The notes: generated by a model from the sequence alone, not told the origin. Positions 24,287 through 33,345 are shown, counted from the stretch's first letter. The stretch is DNA of 64,000 bases from UBA7239 sp964509075 (GCA_964509075.1 CAZDWC010000005.1:124001-188000); one strand, 5' to 3'. Program-made: numbers and translations.

Positions 24287-25624
24287 ATGTCTATCGGTAA
24301 CTATGATCGCGATGCCGAAATCGCACGCCTGAAAAAAGACTGGGCTGAAAACCCGCGCTGGAAAGGCGTTACCCGCCCGTATTCAGCGGAAGATGTCGTG
24401 CGCCTGCGTGGCTCCATCAAGGTGGAAAACACCATCGCCAAGCGCGGTGCCGAGAAGCTGTGGCAGATGGTTACCCAGGGTGCCAAGCCAGCTTTCCGTC
24501 CAGAGAAAGATTTCGTCAACTGCATGGGCGCCCTGACTGGCGGCCAAGCGGTGCAACAAGCCAAAGCCGGTGTGCAGGCTATTTATCTGTCTGGCTGGCA
24601 GGTAGCTGCAGACAACAACACTGCATCCAGCATGTACCCCGATCAGTCACTGTACCCGGTTGATTCCGTACCGGCTGTGGTACGCCGCATCAACAACAGC
24701 TTCAAGCGCGCTGACCAGATCCAGTGGAAAGCGGACATCAAGCCGGGCGATGCTGGCTATGTTGATTACTTCCTGCCTATCGTGGCTGACGCCGAAGCCG
24801 GTTTCGGTGGCGTACTGAACGCCTACGAATTGATGAAGTCCATGATCGAAGCCGGCGCTGCCGGTGTTCACTTCGAAGACCAGCTGGCTTCAGTTAAAAA
24901 ATGTGGCCACATGGGCGGCAAAGTGTTGGTGCCTACCCAGGAAGCAGTACAGAAACTGGTGGCTGCACGTCTGGCAGCTGACGTGGCCGATGTGCCGACC
25001 ATCGTTCTGGCGCGCACCGATGCCAACGCGGCTGACCTGCTGACCTCCGACTTCGATCCGAACGATAAACCATTCGTTTATGGCGAGCGTTCACAGGAAG
25101 GTTTCTACCGCACGAAAGCCGGCATCGAGCAGGCGATTTCCCGCGGTCTGGCGTATGCGCCCTACGCGGATCTGCTGTGGTGTGAAACTGCCAAGCCGGA
25201 TCTGGAAGAAGCGCGCGTGTTCGCAGAAGCGATCAAGGCGAAATATCCGGATCAGCTGTTGGCATACAACTGCTCACCGTCTTTCAACTGGAAGAAAAAT
25301 CTGGACGACGCCACCATCGCCAAGTTCCAGCGCGAACTGTCTGCCATGGGTTACAAGTACCAGTTCATCACCTTGGCCGGTATTCACAACATGTGGTACA
25401 ACATGTTCGAACTCGCACACGCTTACGCGCGCGAAGACATGAAAGCCTACGTGGAAATGGTGCAGGAGCCTGAATTTGCTGCCCGCGACAAAGGTTACAC
25501 CTTTGTGGCTCACCAGCAGGAAGTGGGCACCGGTTACTTCGATGACATGACCACTGTGATTCAAGGTGGCACTTCATCGGTAACGGCACTGACAGGTTCT
25601 ACCGAAGAAGAACAGTTTCACTGA
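24287..25624 (+). CDS. aceA: Isocitrate lyase
   Basis: Splits isocitrate to glyoxylate and succinate, the entry step of the glyoxylate shunt. It has 445 residues, of the short E. coli-like class. The active-site loop KKCGHMGGKV is intact, as are GGQAVQQAKAG, LSGWQVAADNN and LWCETAKPDLEEAR. The ATG at 24287 has GGAG eight bases upstream; an upstream in-frame start is rejected. A terminator follows at 25644. It sits just before the second repeat protein gene, which has its own upstream region. Confidence 0.97.
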   Translation: MSIGNYDRDAEIARLKKDWAENPRWKGVTRPYSAEDVVRLRGSIKVENTIAKRGAEKLWQMVTQGAKPAFRPEKDFVNCMGALTGGQAVQQAKAGVQAIYLSGWQVAADNNTASSMYPDQSLYPVDSVPAVVRRINNSFKRADQIQWKADIKPGDAGYVDYFLPIVADAEAGFGGVLNAYELMKSMIEAGAAGVHFEDQLASVKKCGHMGGKVLVPTQEAVQKLVAARLAADVADVPTIVLARTDANAADLLTSDFDPNDKPFVYGERSQEGFYRTKAGIEQAISRGLAYAPYADLLWCETAKPDLEEARVFAEAIKAKYPDQLLAYNCSPSFNWKKNLDDATIAKFQRELSAMGYKYQFITLAGIHNMWYNMFELAHAYAREDMKAYVEMVQEPEFAARDKGYTFVAHQQEVGTGYFDDMTTVIQGGTSSVTALTGSTEEEQFH

Positions 25625-25643
25625 GCAATCCGTGCGCTGAAAA

Positions 25644-25667
25644 AGCCCGCCTTGTGCGGGCTTTTTT
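25644..25667 (+). terminator. Rho-independent terminator of aceA
   Basis: AGCCCGC pairs with GCGGGCT around CTTGT, followed by six Ts. It isolates the 25801 gene from aceA transcription. Confidence 0.9.
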
Positions 25668-25740
25668 ATGCCAGATAGGTTTGCTGTGTATTTGGCAAAC
25701 CGAGCATGCCCCCGGTGCAAATTCAAAATACCTTGCAGTC

Positions 25741-25771
25741 TTGGCCTCGGGGGGGGGGGCTGTGTTAAATT
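25741..25771 (+). promoter_or_regulatory. Putative promoter of repeat protein 2 with an 11-G tract in the spacer
   Basis: TTGGCC (25741-25746) could be a -35 element and TTAAAT (25765-25770) a -10 element, 18 bases apart. Each matches four of six consensus bases. An alternative extended -10 (TG-T-TAAATT) is shifted by one base. The spacer holds 11 consecutive Gs, so gain or loss of one G would change promoter spacing. The element lies 31 bases before the ATG. Confidence 0.5.
25749..25759 (+). repeat. 11-G homopolymer upstream of repeat protein 2
   Basis: Eleven consecutive guanines lie 41 bases before the start of the 25801 gene. This is the longest homopolymer I saw in the window and is long enough for frequent replication slippage. 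Confidence 0.95.
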
Positions 25772-25800
25772 GACGCAAAAGAACAAATAGGGAGCTTCTT

Positions 25801-28800
25801 ATGCGTCAGTCAGTGTCCAACAATCTATCTATTTTTCGTCGTCTGTTTACTCTTTCCATCCTAGCCATATGTGCTGCCATGCCACTGCATGCGTGGGCGG
25901 TGGATACCGATGGTGACGGGGTAGACGATAGTATTGATGCGTTTCCCAATAACGCCGAAGCAACAACCGATACTGATCATGATGGTTTGCCGGATACTGT
26001 TAATCTGGCAATGGTCCAGCCCATGTCGCCTTTTAATTTAAATTATTCTCACAGCGGTACATATGCAATAAAGTCAGGAGGTTTTTGGATAACGCTGCCA
26101 TCGCAAACGTGGGTTTGGAGTGAGCCTAGTCCTGGAGCGCTTATGGGGGTAGCGAATACTTCGACAACATCGAGAGGAAGTGGAAAGGTAAGCACGTCGG
26201 TGGTAGTAGCTGCAGGTGGAGGGACGATGGCTTTTACAAAATCGGGAAATATCAGTACCTGGATGGTGACGGTTGACGGAGGATCAGTTCCATCTCAGGA
26301 TGTAAATGGCGTCAAGCTCTACCTGCTTCCTGCTGGCAATCACACAATCCAGTGGGATTTTGAGTTTAGCGAGTGCTCGATCATTATCCCGTCGTGCAGC
26401 GCCACGAGGAGTGTAACGCTCTCCAATTTATCTACACAAAACGTTTTTTATAGAGATGTGCTGTCGGCTGATTTGGATGATGACGGCGATGGTGTTCCCG
26501 ATGTCAACGACGCCTTTCCGCTGGATGCCGGCGAGTCACTTGATGGCGATGGTGATGGTGTGGGGAACAATGCCGATGCGGACGATGATGGCGATGGCTT
26601 TGATGATGCCGCAGACAATTGCCCGCTTGTCAGCAATGCAGATCAAATCAATGTCGATGGCGACAGTGCCGGTGATGTTTGTGACACGTTTCCCCTGAAT
26701 ATGGCCGCTTCATCCGACAGTGACGGTGACGGTTATGTGGACAGTTGGTATGCCGGTTGTGATGTTACCTGTCAGCTCAATTCGGGTTTGGTGCTCGATA
26801 ATTGCCCGAGCGTGGTCAATGCGGATCAGCTGGATACGGACAGCGATGGGCAGGGCGATATTTGTGAGAACGATGATGACAATGACGGCGTTGTCGATAC
26901 TGCCGATAACTGTCCGCTGCTCAGCAATGCCGATCAACTGGATACTGATGGTGATGGCTGGGGAGATGTGTGCGATAGCGCGCCAACGGTAGTGCCGGCA
27001 GGTTTCCGTGACCCGAACTTCAACCCCGGCAGTGGGGCGAACAATATGGTGAGGTCGCTGGCTGTGCAAGGGGATGGCAGGGTGGTGATTGGCGGCGATT
27101 TCACTAGCGTCAACGGCGTGGCTCGTAGCCACATAGCCCGCCTGAATGCTGATGGCTCGCTGGATACTTCCTTTAACACGGGCAGTGGTGTGAGTGACTC
27201 GGTGTACACCCTGATGCTACAGGCAGATGGCAAGGTGGTGATGGGGGGCAGTTTCTCCACGGTCAATGGTGTGACAAGAAATGGCATTGCTCGACTGAAT
27301 GTCGATGGCTCACTCGATTCCTCGTTTGCACCTGACACGGATTCCAGCGTGGCAGCGCTTGCTTTACAGAAGGATGGCAAGGTGTTGATTGGCGGTGGTT
27401 TTACTACAGTGAATGGTGTGGTTCGCAGTCGTATAGCGCGCTTGAATGTCGATGGTTCGCTGGATACGTCTTTCGACCCGGGAAGTGGAGCCAACTACTA
27501 TGTGACCGCCCTGGCCATACAGACGGACGGTAAGGTGCTGATGGGCGGAAACTTCACTACGGTGAATGGGATGACGCGCAATCGCTTAGCCCGCCTGAAT
27601 GCCGATGGTTCGTTGGATACGTCTTTCGACCCGGGAAGTGGAGCCAGCTCCCAAGTGTCCGCCTTGGCCATACAGACGGATGGCAAGGTGCTGATGGGCG
27701 GAAACTTCACTACGGTGAATGGTATGACGCGCAATCGCTTAGCCCGCTTGAATGCCGATGGGTCGCTTGATAGCAGTTTTGACATAGGCAGTGGCACGAA
27801 CAACAGCGTGAGTACTTTGGCCATACAGGCCGATGGCAAGGTGGTGATTGGTGGTGACTTCATCACGGTGAATGGTGCGGCGCTTAGCCGTATTGCCCGC
27901 TTGAATACGGATGGCTCGCTAGACAGTAGCTTCAGCCAGGGCAGTGGGGCAAACAGAGCGGTGGGTGACCTGGCTGTGCAGGCGGATGGCAAACTGGTGG
28001 TGGGTGGTTTCTTTACTACGTATAAAAGTGAGGCTGTGAACATGATCATGCGTGTTCACACCGGCGATGCTGATGCCGACGGTGTTGAAGATGCGGCGGA
28101 TGATTTCTCCAACAATGCAGCAGCAGGGCGAGACGCTGACCACGATGGCATGCCGGACAGTTGGCTGCAACCCAATGCCTACGGTTGTGTTGCAGCGGAC
28201 GCCACGTGCAACGGTTTGACGCTGGATCCTGCTCTTCCCCAGTTCATCTCCGTAACGCAGGCGGCAGCTGTCAACGCGGCGTACGGTTCTGCTTTCAGGG
28301 TGGCGGCGATGTCGAGCTCCGGCTTGCCGGTGCGTATTGTGGCCAGCGGTGGTTGTGCCATCAGTGGCAGTACGGTAACCATGACCAGTGGCACGTCGTC
28401 ATGCACGGTGACATATTCACAAGCAGGTGACGCCCATTACATCCCGGCAGTGCCGGTCAGCAGTGTGACAAGGGCAGTCAAAGTCGGTCAGAGCATCAGC
28501 GTAATAACCTCCGTGCCGACCAGTGCTGCGTATGGATCTTCCTTTGCAGTAGCGGCAACGTCGAGTTCGAGGTTACCTGTAACAGTGAGCACCAGTGGTG
28601 GATGTTCGCGCAGCGGCAACACGCTAACCATGACCAGCGGTACCACGGCGTGTACGGTGACATATTCGCAAGGTGGCAACAGTAATTACAATGCAGCTTC
28701 GAATGTCGTCAGCACAACCACGGCAAGAAAAGCGGAGCAAAGCATTACGGTGACGCAAGACGCGCCGGCCAGTGCCGTGTATGGATCTTCTTTCACGGTA

Positions 28801-29286
28801 GCGGCAACGTCGAGTTCGGGGTTACCTGTAACAGTGAGCACCAGTGGTGGATGTTCGCGCAGCGGCAACACGCTAACCATGACCAGCGGTACCACGGCGT
28901 GTACGGTGACATATTCGCAAAGTGGCAACGCGAACTATAGCGCAGCGGTTTCCTTCATCAGTCTAACAGCAGCAATCAAGGCCAATCAGAGCATTAGCGT
29001 GACGCAGCCTGCGCCTGCCAGTGCTTTAGAGGGTACTTCTTTTGATGTCGCTGCTGTGGCGAGTTCAGGTTTGCCAATCAGCGTTGCTGCCAGCGGCGGA
29101 TGTTCAAACAGTGGTAACAAGGTGACCATGATTAGCGCCATTGTGGCGTGCACGTTGACCTACTCGCAAAACGGTAACACCAGTTACAATGCGGCAGCGA
29201 TTGTATCCAGTGATACGTTGCCTAGGTCGATGCCGAGTGGTCAATACAAAGGCTCGTCGCTGCGTGAAGCGGCGCGCGTTTACTGA
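25801..29286 (+). CDS. Secreted thrombospondin-3 / delta-60 / Ig-like repeat protein (repeat protein 2)
   Basis: Large exported protein of 1161 residues, related in parts to the protein at 9253. A signal peptide (LFTLSILAICAAMPLHAWA, cleavage near residue 33) leads directly into a thrombospondin-3 loop (VDTDGDGVDDSIDAFP). A Gly/Ser-rich region of about 160 residues follows, then a thrombospondin-3 array (about 222-400) with the same SW-A-GC-xxx-CQ insert as protein 1. Next come seven 51-residue delta-60 units (about 407-750), a further Asp-rich linker and four Ig-like units of about 83 residues (AYGSSF-VAATSSSGLPV...CTVTYSQ-GN-NYNAA). The tail SGQYKGSSLREAARVY resembles that of protein 1. GGAG lies six bases before the ATG. 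The likely role, surface or matrix adhesion, is inference. Confidence 0.85.
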   Translation: MRQSVSNNLSIFRRLFTLSILAICAAMPLHAWAVDTDGDGVDDSIDAFPNNAEATTDTDHDGLPDTVNLAMVQPMSPFNLNYSHSGTYAIKSGGFWITLPSQTWVWSEPSPGALMGVANTSTTSRGSGKVSTSVVVAAGGGTMAFTKSGNISTWMVTVDGGSVPSQDVNGVKLYLLPAGNHTIQWDFEFSECSIIIPSCSATRSVTLSNLSTQNVFYRDVLSADLDDDGDGVPDVNDAFPLDAGESLDGDGDGVGNNADADDDGDGFDDAADNCPLVSNADQINVDGDSAGDVCDTFPLNMAASSDSDGDGYVDSWYAGCDVTCQLNSGLVLDNCPSVVNADQLDTDSDGQGDICENDDDNDGVVDTADNCPLLSNADQLDTDGDGWGDVCDSAPTVVPAGFRDPNFNPGSGANNMVRSLAVQGDGRVVIGGDFTSVNGVARSHIARLNADGSLDTSFNTGSGVSDSVYTLMLQADGKVVMGGSFSTVNGVTRNGIARLNVDGSLDSSFAPDTDSSVAALALQKDGKVLIGGGFTTVNGVVRSRIARLNVDGSLDTSFDPGSGANYYVTALAIQTDGKVLMGGNFTTVNGMTRNRLARLNADGSLDTSFDPGSGASSQVSALAIQTDGKVLMGGNFTTVNGMTRNRLARLNADGSLDSSFDIGSGTNNSVSTLAIQADGKVVIGGDFITVNGAALSRIARLNTDGSLDSSFSQGSGANRAVGDLAVQADGKLVVGGFFTTYKSEAVNMIMRVHTGDADADGVEDAADDFSNNAAAGRDADHDGMPDSWLQPNAYGCVAADATCNGLTLDPALPQFISVTQAAAVNAAYGSAFRVAAMSSSGLPVRIVASGGCAISGSTVTMTSGTSSCTVTYSQAGDAHYIPAVPVSSVTRAVKVGQSISVITSVPTSAAYGSSFAVAATSSSRLPVTVSTSGGCSRSGNTLTMTSGTTACTVTYSQGGNSNYNAASNVVSTTTARKAEQSITVTQDAPASAVYGSSFTVAATSSSGLPVTVSTSGGCSRSGNTLTMTSGTTACTVTYSQSGNANYSAAVSFISLTAAIKANQSISVTQPAPASALEGTSFDVAAVASSGLPISVAASGGCSNSGNKVTMISAIVACTLTYSQNGNTSYNAAAIVSSDTLPRSMPSGQYKGSSLREAARVY
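27019..28060 (+). repeat. Seven tandem 51-residue delta-60 units (about 153 bp each)
   Basis: Units start F-x-P-G-S-G and end ARLNADGSLDTS. Units 4 and 5 are nearly identical at DNA level over about 150 bases (offset exactly 153), which suggests a recent duplication. The others have diverged. Confidence 0.88.
28551..28920 (+). repeat. Near-identical Ig-like coding repeat pair, 249-bp period
   Basis: Bases 28551-28671 and 28800-28920 match over about 121 positions with a single mismatch seen (GAGGTT versus GGGGTT). They encode the second and third of four Ig-like units. The flanking units are far less alike, which points to recent duplication or gene conversion. Confidence 0.85.
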
Positions 29287-29311
29287 TCCATCAACTGCGC
29301 TTTGATACCAA

Positions 29312-29333
29312 CCCCGCTGCGGCGGGGTTTTTT
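29312..29333 (+). terminator. Rho-independent terminator of repeat protein 2
   Basis: CCCCGC pairs with GCGGGG around a short loop and is followed by six Ts, 25 bases after the stop codon. Confidence 0.88.
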
Positions 29334-29480
29334 ATTGCAGAAAATCCTTGGCAATCAAGGGGGTTTCTCGGTAATTCCTTTGCGGCATCTCGGTATCTCG
29401 TCATGGGATATTTTCAGGTGCCACCTTATAGTCGAATCTGGTGCATAAATACAAATCCAAACAACGACAGGGGATACGCA

Positions 29481-30575
29481 ATGTCTGATCAAGCCTGGGT
29501 TCTATTGGCCGATGGCAAGCAACTTGCCGCGCATGTGGTGCGAACTGCGCAAAGCCTTTTGTTGGCACCCGATACCTTGTCGGCATTGCTCGGTTGGCAG
29601 GTCAAGGACAACACCTTGTGCCGTGAAGATCGTTGCCTGCCATTGTCGTTTCATCCGCACTTGATGAGAGACGGCAAAGTGGATCTGGTGGCGCTGGCTG
29701 CTTTGCAGAATTTGCCGTTGGCTATTGATGATGCTGTGCAGGTGGCCAGTGTCGGCGAATCGGCAGAAGAACAATCGGCACTGCTGCAATCGGGTATCGC
29801 ACCGGATTTTGCATTGCCGGATGCGCAAGGGGTAGTACATCGTCTGAGCGATTATCGCGGCAAGAAAATTTTGTTGGTGACCTGGGCCAGCTGGTGCGGT
29901 TGTCGCGATGACCTGCTGGTATGGCAGCAGTTGTATAGCGAATTGAAAGAGCATAATTTTGTGGTGTTCACGATTGCACAAGATTCGCGCAACAGTGACG
30001 CCTTGCCATTTATTGAAATGGCGCAGCCGCAACATCCGGCGTTGATTGATAACGACCACATCGTTTCGCAGCGTTATGGTTTCATCAATGTGCCGACGGT
30101 GATATGGATCGACGAGCAGGGCCGTATCGCACGGCCGCCACGCGTAGAACATGGCAGCAATAAATATGCTTTTGTACACCAGCTGGATTGCGAACCGCAT
30201 TTACGTGCACTGCGTCATTGGGTTGCTACTGGCGAAACGGATTTCTCGCAGGATGAAACGCGCGCGCAAACAGCGCCGCCAACCTTTGATGAACAGTTGG
30301 CACGCGCTGAGCATGCGTTGGCCTGGTATCTGTTTCAACAGGGCAATGCAGAAGTTGCAAAACAGCATTGGCAGCGTGCGATTGTCTTGTCGCCACACGA
30401 CTGGACCATTCGTCGCGGCTCCATGTGGCTGCGCGGCGAAGATCCCTTCGGCAATGATTTTTTCCAGGTTTGGGATGAATGGGAAAAATCCGGAAAACCG
30501 GATTACGCCACCATGGCCAGTGAACGCAATGCGGCACTGCACGAGAAGAGAAATGCGTCAGGAGAAAAGGCATGA
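29481..30575 (+). CDS. Redoxin (TlpA/AhpC-like) protein with C-terminal TPR-like region
   Basis: Protein of 364 residues without a signal peptide, so probably cytoplasmic. The N-terminal 100 residues are of unknown type. A thioredoxin-fold redoxin domain follows at about 107-235 (APDFALPDAQGVVHRLSDYRG, then VTWASWCGCRDDL). The redox site reads C-G-C rather than the usual C-x-x-C. The cis-proline stretch is present (FINVPTVIWIDEQG). The C-terminal 80 residues (EQLARAEHALAWYLFQQGNAEVA) look like one TPR unit. The ATG at 29481 has GGGGA upstream; the longer frame from 29403 is rejected. The stop overlaps the next start (ATGA), so it is coupled to the dehydrogenase. The substrate is unknown. Confidence 0.7.
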   Translation: MSDQAWVLLADGKQLAAHVVRTAQSLLLAPDTLSALLGWQVKDNTLCREDRCLPLSFHPHLMRDGKVDLVALAALQNLPLAIDDAVQVASVGESAEEQSALLQSGIAPDFALPDAQGVVHRLSDYRGKKILLVTWASWCGCRDDLLVWQQLYSELKEHNFVVFTIAQDSRNSDALPFIEMAQPQHPALIDNDHIVSQRYGFINVPTVIWIDEQGRIARPPRVEHGSNKYAFVHQLDCEPHLRALRHWVATGETDFSQDETRAQTAPPTFDEQLARAEHALAWYLFQQGNAEVAKQHWQRAIVLSPHDWTIRRGSMWLRGEDPFGNDFFQVWDEWEKSGKPDYATMASERNAALHEKRNASGEKA

Positions 30576-31636
30576 GTCGCAAGATTCGCGTTATCCAATG
30601 TTCAACCGGCAATATTGGCACGCATGCACTTCGTGCCATCATCCATCATCCGGAGATGGAGCTGGTCGGCCTGTGGGTGCACAGTGCAGAGCGGATGGGT
30701 CGCGATGCTGGTGAATTGGTGGGCTTGGCGCCGGTTGGTGTTGTGGCGACCAACGATATTGACGCCTTGATCGCAATGGATGCTGATGTGGTGTGTTATT
30801 GCTCGGGTGCAGATTCGCGTTTGTTTGAAACCATTGATAATTTTTGCCGGATTCTGCGCAGTGGCAAGCATATTGTCTCCACGTCATTGCCGTTTCTGAC
30901 TTACCCGCCGCAAGCGGATAAAAACATGCGCAAGCCGATAGAGGATGCTTGCCAGGCCGGCAACAGCAGCTGCTTTGTTTCCGGCATTGATCCAGGTTTT
31001 GCCAATGACCTGATCCCACTCACCATGCTCAGTGTGTGCGAGAAAGTCGAATCCATCCGTATTGCAGAAATTCTCAATTACGCCACCTACAACCAGCCGC
31101 ACACGCTGTTCGACATTATGGGTTTTGGCAAGCCGATGGATGAAGTGCCGATGTTGTTGTTGCCCGGCGCTTTGACATTCGCCTGGGGCGGCGTGATCCA
31201 GATGATGGCGGATGCGGCCGGCGCCAAACTTGACGAAATCCGCGAAGTGTATGAGCGACTGCCGGCACCGGAAGATATCAGTATTGATCTTGGCACCATC
31301 AAGAAAGGTACGGCTGCCGCTCTGCGTTTTGAATTGCAGGGCATTGTCGATGGCAAGGTGAAAATCATTGTCGAGCACGTCACGCGCCTACATGACGATC
31401 TGGCGCCGCATTGGGAGCGTGGTCATGGCAGTGGCAGTTACCGCATAGAAGTCAAAGGCTCGCCGACGTTCACGATGGATTTTCACTTGAGTGGCGCAGA
31501 TGGCGATCACAACACCGGCGGCTTGCTGGCCTCTGCCATGCGCATCGTGCACGCTATTCCGGCTGTGATGTCTGCCAAGCCGGGTCTGCTCAGCACACTG
31601 GATTTTTTGCCTGTGACGGCGAAAGCGGTTTTCTAG
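30572..31636 (+). CDS. NAD(P)-binding dehydrogenase, DapB/diaminopentanoate-dehydrogenase-like
   Basis: Predicted dehydrogenase of 354 residues. The N-terminal Rossmann fold shows VIQCSTGNIGTHALRAII, then ELVGLWVHSAERMGRDAGEL. The phrases VVCYCSGADSR, KHIVSTSLPFLTYPP and CFVSGIDPGFANDLIPL match a family annotated as dihydrodipicolinate reductase-like, which includes 2,4-diaminopentanoate dehydrogenase. It is not the lysine-pathway DapB, which is shorter (about 270 residues). It is translationally coupled to the redoxin gene, an odd pairing. The substrate cannot be assigned. Confidence 0.7.
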   Translation: MSRKIRVIQCSTGNIGTHALRAIIHHPEMELVGLWVHSAERMGRDAGELVGLAPVGVVATNDIDALIAMDADVVCYCSGADSRLFETIDNFCRILRSGKHIVSTSLPFLTYPPQADKNMRKPIEDACQAGNSSCFVSGIDPGFANDLIPLTMLSVCEKVESIRIAEILNYATYNQPHTLFDIMGFGKPMDEVPMLLLPGALTFAWGGVIQMMADAAGAKLDEIREVYERLPAPEDISIDLGTIKKGTAAALRFELQGIVDGKVKIIVEHVTRLHDDLAPHWERGHGSGSYRIEVKGSPTFTMDFHLSGADGDHNTGGLLASAMRIVHAIPAVMSAKPGLLSTLDFLPVTAKAVF

Positions 31637-31651
31637 ATGTTTACGTAATAA

Positions 31652-31680
31652 CCTGCAGGCCGGCACTGCCGACCTGCAGG
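31652..31680. terminator. Stem-loop between convergent genes
   Basis: CCTGCAGG pairs with a second CCTGCAGG 13 bases on, and CGG/CCG can pair inside the loop. There is no long T-run, so it may be a weak or Rho-assisted terminator for either convergent gene. Confidence 0.4.
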
Positions 31681-31701
31681 ATAATTGTTGGAAGTACGGC
31701 C

Positions 31702-33345
31702 TCAGCCTTTCGCAGTTTTTTCCTGGTCGGCCAGTTCGTCCGCCATTTCACGCAGCTTGTTCTTGGCGACTTTTTCCAGCGTGGCGCGTGGCATTTCCTC
31801 CAGGAAGTAAACCGCACGCGGGCGTTTGAAATCGGCGAGACCGGCTTTGCAGCCATCCATGATTTTCTGGCGGATCTCGTCTTCGCTCATCTGTGTCCAC
31901 GGGCTCTTGATGGCAAACAGCACCGGTACTTCATCAAGCATATCGTGCTTCTGCGCAACGACGGCATGTTCATCCAGCACGCCCATGCCGAGCAAGTTGC
32001 CAACAAACTCCTCCACTTGTCGAGCAGACACGTTTTCCGCGCCGACTTTCAGCACGTCCTTGTCGCGGTCGGCAAAGTACATGTAGCCGTCGGCTTCGAT
32101 ACGCGCCATGTCGCCAGTCTGGAACCAGCCATCGGCAGTGAAGGATTTTTTCATCGCTTCCGGGTTTTTGTAGTACTCGAAAAACAACTGGATGCCGCGC
32201 GTGCCGCGCACGTAGAGATCGCCGTTTTCACCTATCTCGCAGTATTTGCCGGTTTCAGGATTGATGATGGCGTATTCGTAACCGGGCGTCGGCACGCCGA
32301 TGTTCATTTCGGGTGAGTCCTGCAGGATGTCGGAGCGCGTGGCGTGGGTGACGGTTTCGGTCATGCCCCAGGTCGCAAACGTGGTGACTTTCCAGTACTG
32401 CTCGACGCCGTGCAGTTTCACACCAGTAGACCAGGTTTTATAGAAGTGCTCGGGCACCGGCTGCGCGCCAATGGCCTTGAAGGTGAAGGGAATCATCGAA
32501 GCGCGTGTGCACTTGTGCTTCAGCGAGATTTCCCAGAACTTGCTGGACGAGAATTTCGGTTGCAGTACTACCGTGCCGCCGCACCACATCATGCTCCAGA
32601 AGCTCCAGCTCTGCGCATTGACGTGGAAGCACGGCAGGAACACCAGGTAAACGTCGTCGGAAGTCATCAGCAGGTTTTGCGAGCCGGTGCGGCCGCCCCA
32701 CAGCGCGTTGGCGTGAGTATGCACCACGGCTTTCGGGCGCGAGGTGGTGCCGGAGGTGTACTGGATGCCGACCGGCAGCATCGGTTCGGCAGCGCGTGCC
32801 GGCGCTTCCTTGCCGTGGCCGTACACGCTGTTCCAGCGCGGATACTTGCTGGCGTAATCGGCTTCTTCTGCAGTCGGAGCTTCACCGGAGTTGTCGTCCA
32901 GTACGATGAACCATGGCAGGCTCTTGGCGTTCTCGGCCAGGGCCTGGATGAATTTGGGCTGGGTGATGCAGCCCACTGCTTCAGAGTGCTCGGCGAAGTA
33001 GGTCAATTCATCGCCGACGCAGCGGGTGTTGGTCGTCACGGCCACGGAGCCGACGAGGCTGGAGGCATACCAGGCAATCATCATTTCCGGGCTGTTTTCG
33101 GCGTGGATCAGGATCTTGTCGCCTTTCTTCACGCCCTTGGCAATCAGGCCGCAGGCGACTTCATTGATCTCTGCCCAGAACTGGCTATAGCTCCAGGTTC
33201 TGGCTTCTCCGTCTTTGGGTTCCCAGATCAGGAAGGCCTTGTCGGGTGTCTGGGTGGCCCACAGTTTGGCCAGCCAGGGAACGTCCTTGCCGGCGAAGGT
33301 GTAGAGCTCGGAGGAGAACTGCGCATTGATCTGTGGAGCTGCCAT
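31702..33345 (-). CDS. AMP-forming acyl-CoA synthetase/ligase
   Basis: Adenylate-forming enzyme of 547 residues that activates a carboxylic acid with ATP and joins it to CoA. Seen are the phosphate loop YTSGTTSRPKAVVHTH, WGMTETVTHATR in the A5 region, GWFQTGDMARIEADGYMYFADRD (A7/A8) and the late RPRAVYFLEEMPRATLEKVAKNKL with the catalytic lysine of A10. The ATG at 33345 has AAGGA eight bases upstream; the longer frame to 33543 is rejected. It resembles CaiC- or medium-chain-type ligases more than acetyl-CoA synthetase. The substrate is unknown. It converges with the DapB-like gene and diverges from gyrA. Confidence 0.88.
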   Translation of the reverse strand: MAAPQINAQFSSELYTFAGKDVPWLAKLWATQTPDKAFLIWEPKDGEARTWSYSQFWAEINEVACGLIAKGVKKGDKILIHAENSPEMMIAWYASSLVGSVAVTTNTRCVGDELTYFAEHSEAVGCITQPKFIQALAENAKSLPWFIVLDDNSGEAPTAEEADYASKYPRWNSVYGHGKEAPARAAEPMLPVGIQYTSGTTSRPKAVVHTHANALWGGRTGSQNLLMTSDDVYLVFLPCFHVNAQSWSFWSMMWCGGTVVLQPKFSSSKFWEISLKHKCTRASMIPFTFKAIGAQPVPEHFYKTWSTGVKLHGVEQYWKVTTFATWGMTETVTHATRSDILQDSPEMNIGVPTPGYEYAIINPETGKYCEIGENGDLYVRGTRGIQLFFEYYKNPEAMKKSFTADGWFQTGDMARIEADGYMYFADRDKDVLKVGAENVSARQVEEFVGNLLGMGVLDEHAVVAQKHDMLDEVPVLFAIKSPWTQMSEDEIRQKIMDGCKAGLADFKRPRAVYFLEEMPRATLEKVAKNKLREMADELADQEKTAKG

